Origin: Desulfobulbus sp.
GTDB taxonomy: Bacteria; Desulfobacterota; Desulfobulbia; Desulfobulbales; Desulfobulbaceae
Direction: 5' to 3'
Length of the DNA stretch: 11,147 nucleotides
NCBI GenBank assembly: GCA_030600525.1
Contig: JAUVLX010000090.1
Coordinates: 1-11,147, forward strand
Program-made: the position numbers and the translations under genes
Notes under the pieces: model-generated
Told to the model about the DNA's origin: nothing
Databases searched by the model: none
What the model saw: only the letters and a program-made list of their open reading frames with translations
Part shown: piece after piece, positions 7,218-11,147 of the stretch
Layout: every line of letters starts with the position of its first letter
Position numbering within the stretch: the first letter of the stretch is position 1

Positions 7218-8609
7218 ATGAGCCAACAGGATTCATCTGTAAAATTATGGGGTGGCCGGTTTTCGGAGGCCACTGCTGCTTCAGTAGAGGCTTTCAGCGC
7301 CTCTGTTCAATACGATGCCCGTCTTTATAAGCATGATATAATGGGCTCCAAGGCACACGCAAAAATGCTTGCCAAGCAGGGGCTGATTTCTGATGAGGAG
7401 TGTAGCTCCATCATCAATGGCCTCGATGAAATTGAACAGGATATCGCAAACGGTCGATTTCAGTTTAAACAAGAGCTTGAAGATGTGCACATGAACATCG
7501 AAAAAGCGTTGACTGATCGCATAGGAGCTGCAGGCGGAAAATTGCACACCGCCAGGAGTCGTAACGATCAGGTTAACCTAGATTTCCGAATGTATCTTCG
7601 GGACGAGGTCGCAGAGCTTGACCGACTACTTGAAAACGGGCAACGAGCCTTTGTGCGGCAAGGTAGAAAGTATCTGGGTACGATTATGCCAGGGTATACC
7701 CATATGCAGCGGGCGCAACCTGTGTTGCTTTCCCATCACCTGCTGGCCTATTTCGAAATGCTGAAGCGTGATCGGGAGCGGCTCCAGAGTTGTCTTAAAC
7801 GTATCAATGTGCTGCCCCTCGGTTCGGCAGCGCTTGCTGGAACTGGTTTACCTGTTGATCGTGATTTTGTGGCACAGGAACTCGGGTTTCCTGAGGTGAG
7901 CGCTAACTCCATGGACACTTCTGGTGACCGGGATTTTGCCCTGGAATTATTGTTTTGCCTTAATCTGATTCAAGTGCATCTGAGCCGTCTTGCTGAGGAG
8001 CTGGTTTACTGGTCATCCAAAGAGTTTGACTTTGTGCGCATCGGAGATCGCTACTGTACCGGTTCTTCCATTATGCCACAAAAAAAGAACCCGGATATTC
8101 CTGAACTCATTCGCGGCAAGACTGGTCGGGTGACCGGTGCATTGGTTTCCCTGCTTGTCACTGTAAAGGGGCTTCCGCTCACCTACAACAGAGACCTGCA
8201 GGAAGACAAGGAGCCTGTCTTTGACGCATTGGATACTGTCAAAGCGAGTCTTTCTATCACCGCTGAATTGCTCGACAACACTGAGTTCAATGTGGAACGA
8301 CTGCAAGCGGCAACCTATGGTGGCTTCATGACCGCAACTGATCTTGCCGATTATCTTGTTTGCAAGAATGTACCGTTTCGGCAGGCGCACGGAATTGTCG
8401 GTAAGGTGGTTGCCCATTGTCAGGAGCGGGATATCGAGTTGATTGATTTGAACCTTGCCGAATTAAAGGAGTTCTCTGAACATCTGGAGGCTGATGTTTT
8501 TGACGTCTTGTCTGTTGAAGGGTCCGTGAACAGTCGGGTGTCAACCGGCGGTACAGCTTTGGTCCGGGTTACCGAGGCCCTGGAACAGGCAGAAATTTAT
8601 TTGGGATAA
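7218..8609 (+). CDS. argH: Argininosuccinate lyase
   Basis: ArgH splits argininosuccinate into arginine and fumarate, the last step of arginine synthesis. The 463-residue protein belongs to the fumarase/aspartase superfamily and acts as a homotetramer. Visible signatures are the N-terminal LWGGRF at 10-15, HTARSRNDQV at 110-119, GYTHMQRAQP with T161-H162 at the active site, and the mobile loop GSSIMPQKKNPD at 282-293 containing catalytic S283. These numbers match the known lyase and delta-crystallin positions H162 and S283. No key residue is missing. The downstream lipoprotein starts four bases after its stop, so the two are almost certainly co-transcribed and perhaps coupled. Confidence 0.97.
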   Translation: MSQQDSSVKLWGGRFSEATAASVEAFSASVQYDARLYKHDIMGSKAHAKMLAKQGLISDEECSSIINGLDEIEQDIANGRFQFKQELEDVHMNIEKALTDRIGAAGGKLHTARSRNDQVNLDFRMYLRDEVAELDRLLENGQRAFVRQGRKYLGTIMPGYTHMQRAQPVLLSHHLLAYFEMLKRDRERLQSCLKRINVLPLGSAALAGTGLPVDRDFVAQELGFPEVSANSMDTSGDRDFALELLFCLNLIQVHLSRLAEELVYWSSKEFDFVRIGDRYCTGSSIMPQKKNPDIPELIRGKTGRVTGALVSLLVTVKGLPLTYNRDLQEDKEPVFDALDTVKASLSITAELLDNTEFNVERLQAATYGGFMTATDLADYLVCKNVPFRQAHGIVGKVVAHCQERDIELIDLNLAELKEFSEHLEADVFDVLSVEGSVNSRVSTGGTALVRVTEALEQAEIYLG

Positions 8610-8613
8610 TACC

Positions 8614-9681
8614 ATGATCAGAAGCAGGAAAATTTCCACAACAGTGATTGGGTTTACAACGGTTTTTCTCAGTGTTTTCGCACTTGGCGGATGTGGCTTT
8701 AAGGATAAACCGGTGCCTCCTCAGCAGGTTTTGCCAAGCCCTGTGAGCGATTTACGCCACCAGCTCAGTGAAAAAGGGGTCACCCTCTACTGGAGCTACC
8801 CTATTGAGACCGTCACCGGGGAAGACTTGTTTGACATCTCTGAGTTTGTCATGTTTCGTGCTGTGGTCCCGGTGGATAGTTATTGTGAGACCTGCCCTAT
8901 TCCGTTTGGATCTCCTATATCGCTGCCTGGCGGTGCCCTGCCCGATGAGGGTAAGAAAACAGCAAGTTACAAGGCAACACTTTTACGGCCAGGTAATCTC
9001 TATTTTTTCAAGGTCCGTAGTAAATCAGGTTGGTGGGCGGAATCTGCCGATTCCAACACTGTCCGCTTTCTGTGGAATACCCCTGCACTTGCTCCCGAAG
9101 GGCTGATTATAACCGCTGGTGATAAAAGCAACGCCCTTAAATGGCAGCCTGTAAAAAAACATCTGGATGGCACTCCCCTTACAGAGGCGGTGAAATACCA
9201 GGTATTGCGGAGCCTCGGCGGCGGTCCTTTTCAATCTGTTGGTGATTTGCTCGATGGAACCGTTTATGTGGATACGAACGTAACCAACAACCGGAAATAT
9301 TTTTATCAGGTCCAGGCCATCAGCATGTATCCGCAAGGGTCTGTCGGTGGTGGCGTGAGTGATAATGTTGCGGCAACACCATTGGATAAAACACCACCTG
9401 CTGTCCCAACCGATATCAGGGGGATTAAGACAGGGACCGGCATGAAAGTATTTTGGTCGCCGGTACCGGAAAAGGATCTTAAAGGATACAGGGTGTACAG
9501 AAGGGCGCCAGGTGATGATGCACCTCAATTGGTAGGCGAGGTATTGGTGCCGTATAATATGTTTATTGACAGAGAGGCACCAGCAGGTGCGTCCAGAATT
9601 TATTATTCTGTATCGAGTATTGATAAACGGACGCCGGCTAATGAAAGTCCTAGTTCGCCTGAGGTGATGATCAAAAATTGA
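8614..9681 (+). CDS. Lipoprotein with fibronectin type III domains; N-terminus resembles LptM
   Basis: I recognise the architecture but not a named gene. The 355-residue product begins with a basic lead and hydrophobic stretch (8-26) ending in the lipobox LGGC, so C27 should be lipidated and the protein anchored in a membrane facing the periplasm. The first mature residues, CGFKDKPVPPQQ (27-38), recall the CGLKGPLYFPP start of LptM (YifL), the small lipoprotein that helps LptD mature. After a short linker come about three FnIII-like beta sandwiches, roughly 42-155, 158-256 and 262-353. The last two are clearest (LKWQPV...YQVLRS and KVFWSPV...GYRVYRR). A CxxC (C91, C94) lies in the first. GGGA inside the end of argH provides the ribosome site. 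It sits between argH and dapF. E. coli lptM also precedes dapF. The LptM link is inference; the lipoprotein and FnIII calls are solid. Confidence 0.85.
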   Translation: MIRSRKISTTVIGFTTVFLSVFALGGCGFKDKPVPPQQVLPSPVSDLRHQLSEKGVTLYWSYPIETVTGEDLFDISEFVMFRAVVPVDSYCETCPIPFGSPISLPGGALPDEGKKTASYKATLLRPGNLYFFKVRSKSGWWAESADSNTVRFLWNTPALAPEGLIITAGDKSNALKWQPVKKHLDGTPLTEAVKYQVLRSLGGGPFQSVGDLLDGTVYVDTNVTNNRKYFYQVQAISMYPQGSVGGGVSDNVAATPLDKTPPAVPTDIRGIKTGTGMKVFWSPVPEKDLKGYRVYRRAPGDDAPQLVGEVLVPYNMFIDREAPAGASRIYYSVSSIDKRTPANESPSSPEVMIKN

Positions 9682-9744
9682 TCTTTTTGCCGGTAGTCGA
9701 ATCATCATGCAGTTATCTGCGAGCTATGTGGGAGCAATGAAAGA

Positions 9745-10587
9745 GTGAAGAAAAAGCTACCAGTTATTCCATTTGTGAAAATGAGTGGAGCCGGGAATGA
9801 TTTCATTATTATTGACCATCGTAATTCCTTGCTCTCCATGGATGAGGCGTCGCATTTTGCTCGACTTGTTTGTCGTCGTCGTTTTTCTGTCGGCGCTGAT
9901 GGCCTTTTTTTGATAGAAGAATCAGAGGTTGCCGATTTTAAATGGCACTTTTTCAATGCCGATGGCTCGCTGGCGGAGATGTGTGGTAATGGTGCCCGGT
10001 GTGTGGCCCGATTTGCCTACATGCAGGGTATTGCCTCAGCTAACATGCGGTTTGAAACCTTGGCCGGTATTATAGAGGCTCAAGTCGCAGATGTAAATGT
10101 GACCATAAGAATGCCGCAGCCTCATTCGCTCAGGCTTTCCACTCAACTGGCTGTGGGGGATGACGGTGCCATTGAAATTCACTCACTTGATACCGGGGTA
10201 CCTCATGTGGTTTGCTTTGTCGAAGAAGTTGACAAGGTTGATGTTAAGGCCATGGGAAATGCAATCCGTTATCATGAAGATTTTCAGCCAGCTGGTACCA
10301 ATGTGAATTTTGTTTCCCTTGCTGGTGACGGGCTGAAAGTGAGAACCTATGAGCGAGGGGTGGAAGATGAGACCCTAGCTTGTGGCACCGGAGCAACAGC
10401 TAGTGCCATTGTGGCATCATTGCTAGATAGGACGGCTTCGCCTGTGGAGGTTATTACCGCTGGTAATAACCGATTGCACATCAGCTTCGAGATGCAGGGA
10501 GGAGGAGCAATCGAAAATGTTTTGCTCAAGGGGCCTGCCCATGTCATCTATAAAGGGGAGTTATCTCCGGAAGCGCTGGAAGAATAA
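9745..10587 (+). CDS. dapF: Diaminopimelate epimerase
   Basis: DapF converts LL- to meso-diaminopimelate, needed for peptidoglycan and as the lysine precursor. It is cofactor-free and uses two cysteines as acid and base. Both are present: C80 in EMCGNGARC and C213 in ACGTGATAS. The N-terminal KMSGAGNDF (12-20) and the ADGSLAE segment (72-78) also match the family, and 280 residues is the usual length. The start is a GTG at 9745; the frame is closed upstream by a TAG at 9694-9696, with no in-frame ATG between. GGAG (9731-9734) is ten bases away, a little far. A three-codon ORF (ATG AAA GAG TGA, 9737-9748) ends across this GTG. It lies 63 bp after the lipoprotein and 132 bp before dapA. Confidence 0.96.
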   Translation: MKKKLPVIPFVKMSGAGNDFIIIDHRNSLLSMDEASHFARLVCRRRFSVGADGLFLIEESEVADFKWHFFNADGSLAEMCGNGARCVARFAYMQGIASANMRFETLAGIIEAQVADVNVTIRMPQPHSLRLSTQLAVGDDGAIEIHSLDTGVPHVVCFVEEVDKVDVKAMGNAIRYHEDFQPAGTNVNFVSLAGDGLKVRTYERGVEDETLACGTGATASAIVASLLDRTASPVEVITAGNNRLHISFEMQGGGAIENVLLKGPAHVIYKGELSPEALEE

Positions 10588-10719
10588 TAAAATATTTTGC
10601 GGTTAAAGTTGTTTGAACGAAATTATCGCGGGATTTGTCGGTGAGGAAATACCAGGCCGATGGAATAAAGATTGTGTGGCATACTCAAACAGTGAAGAGT
10701 TTGCCTCAAGGAGAAGTAA

Positions 10720-11147
10720 ATGGTTAGGATACAAGGTGCACTAACAGCAATGGTAACCCCTATGCTCAACGGAGAGATCGATGAGCAAGGGATGATTGAT
10801 TTTATTGAGTTTCAGATTGAAAATGGCATTCATGGTTTGGTTCCCTGCGGCACCACGGGAGAATCCGCGACTTTGAGTTTTGCAGAACATAAACGTGTCA
10901 TCGATTTGACGGTTAAAGCAGTTAATGGGCGGGTGCCGGTTATAGCCGGAACAGGAGCCAACAATACGCTGGAGGCAATAGAGTTGACAGCCTCGGCAAA
11001 GGACAGCGGCGCTGATGCAGTGCTGTCTGTTGTGCCCTATTACAATAAACCCAGCCAGGAAGGCCTCTATCAGCACTTCAAAACAGTGCTTGAGGCAGTC
11101 GATATCCCGATGATTCTTTATAACGTTCCAGGGAGAACCGTTACTAA
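10720..11147 (+). CDS. dapA: 4-hydroxy-tetrahydrodipicolinate synthase, 5' part, cut by the window edge
   Basis: DapA condenses pyruvate with aspartate semialdehyde, the first committed step toward diaminopimelate and lysine. I translated from the ATG at 10720, which has AAGGAG (10708-10713) six bases upstream, and the frame stays open to the window end (142 codons plus two bases). Features of the TIM-barrel family are clear: GALTAMVTP at 6-14, CGTTGES at 43-49 with the pyruvate-site T45 and T46, PYYNKPSQ at 106-113 with the relay tyrosine Y108, and YNVPGRT at 134-140 with Y134 and R139. The Schiff-base lysine, expected near residue 162, lies beyond the window. About half of the usual 290 residues is present. 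dapF lies directly upstream, so the two probably share expression; dapB would be a likely next gene. Confidence 0.95.
   Translation, partial: MVRIQGALTAMVTPMLNGEIDEQGMIDFIEFQIENGIHGLVPCGTTGESATLSFAEHKRVIDLTVKAVNGRVPVIAGTGANNTLEAIELTASAKDSGADAVLSVVPYYNKPSQEGLYQHFKTVLEAVDIPMILYNVPGRTVT

Noticed and set aside
9025..9708. Minus-strand open frame of 227 codons opposite the lipoprotein gene
   Set aside because: The plus-strand frame has a lipobox and FnIII patterns. The antisense product is rich in Arg, His and Ile without domain structure, as expected of a shadow frame.
10588..10719. Search for a lysine riboswitch or strong promoter before dapA
   Set aside because: The 132-bp gap is too short for a full lysine riboswitch and shows no convincing box pair. 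Only the dapA ribosome site is clear.
1..11147. CRISPR arrays, tRNA or rRNA genes, insertion sequences, attachment sites, toxin-antitoxin or defence genes
   Set aside because: No repeated spacer pattern, cloverleaf sequence, transposase motif or long terminal repeats were noticed. Nearly all bases belong to recognised housekeeping genes.

Overview
The window reads as ordinary chromosomal DNA of a Gram-negative bacterium. It encodes lipopolysaccharide transport proteins, sigma-54, and enzymes for arginine and diaminopimelate/lysine synthesis. Base composition looks close to balanced, and nothing suggests a phage, plasmid or transposon. The gene order (argB-argD-...-argF-argG-argH-lipoprotein-dapF-dapA, divergent from lptA-lptB-rpoN) and the protein sequences fit a deltaproteobacterium (Desulfobacterota), perhaps a Desulfobulbales-like sulfate reducer. 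That placement rests on recall of gene order and protein flavour, not on a search.

Left arm, minus strand (1-1995): lptA and lptB overlap by four bases (ATGA). They encode the periplasmic bridge protein and the cytoplasmic ATPase of the LPS exporter. rpoN follows and is cut by the left edge, so only its first 220 codons are present. lptC and kdsC, which often precede lptA elsewhere, are not in the window.

Divergent control region (1996-2224): this 229-bp gap holds a plausible sigma-70 promoter for each direction. It also has two short perfect inverted repeats. One overlaps the -35 of the lptA promoter. The other lies just downstream of the argB promoter, where an arginine-responsive operator would be expected.

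Right arm, plus strand (2225-11147): argB and argD overlap by four bases. mntP, a manganese exporter, follows, then argF, argG and argH. Together the arg genes cover N-acetylglutamate phosphorylation, acetylornithine transamination, and the three steps from ornithine to arginine. argC and argJ/argA/argE are not here. Four bases after argH starts a lipoprotein with fibronectin type III folds, then dapF and the 5' part of dapA (cut by the right edge), which serve meso-diaminopimelate and lysine synthesis. Gaps of 148 bp (before argF) and 132 bp (before dapA) may divide the arm into more than one transcription unit.

No previously undescribed system is evident. The points most worth checking are the lipoprotein, whose first mature residues recall LptM (YifL) and which sits beside dapF as LptM does in E. 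coli; the mntP gene inside the arginine operon; and the palindromes between the two divergent operons.
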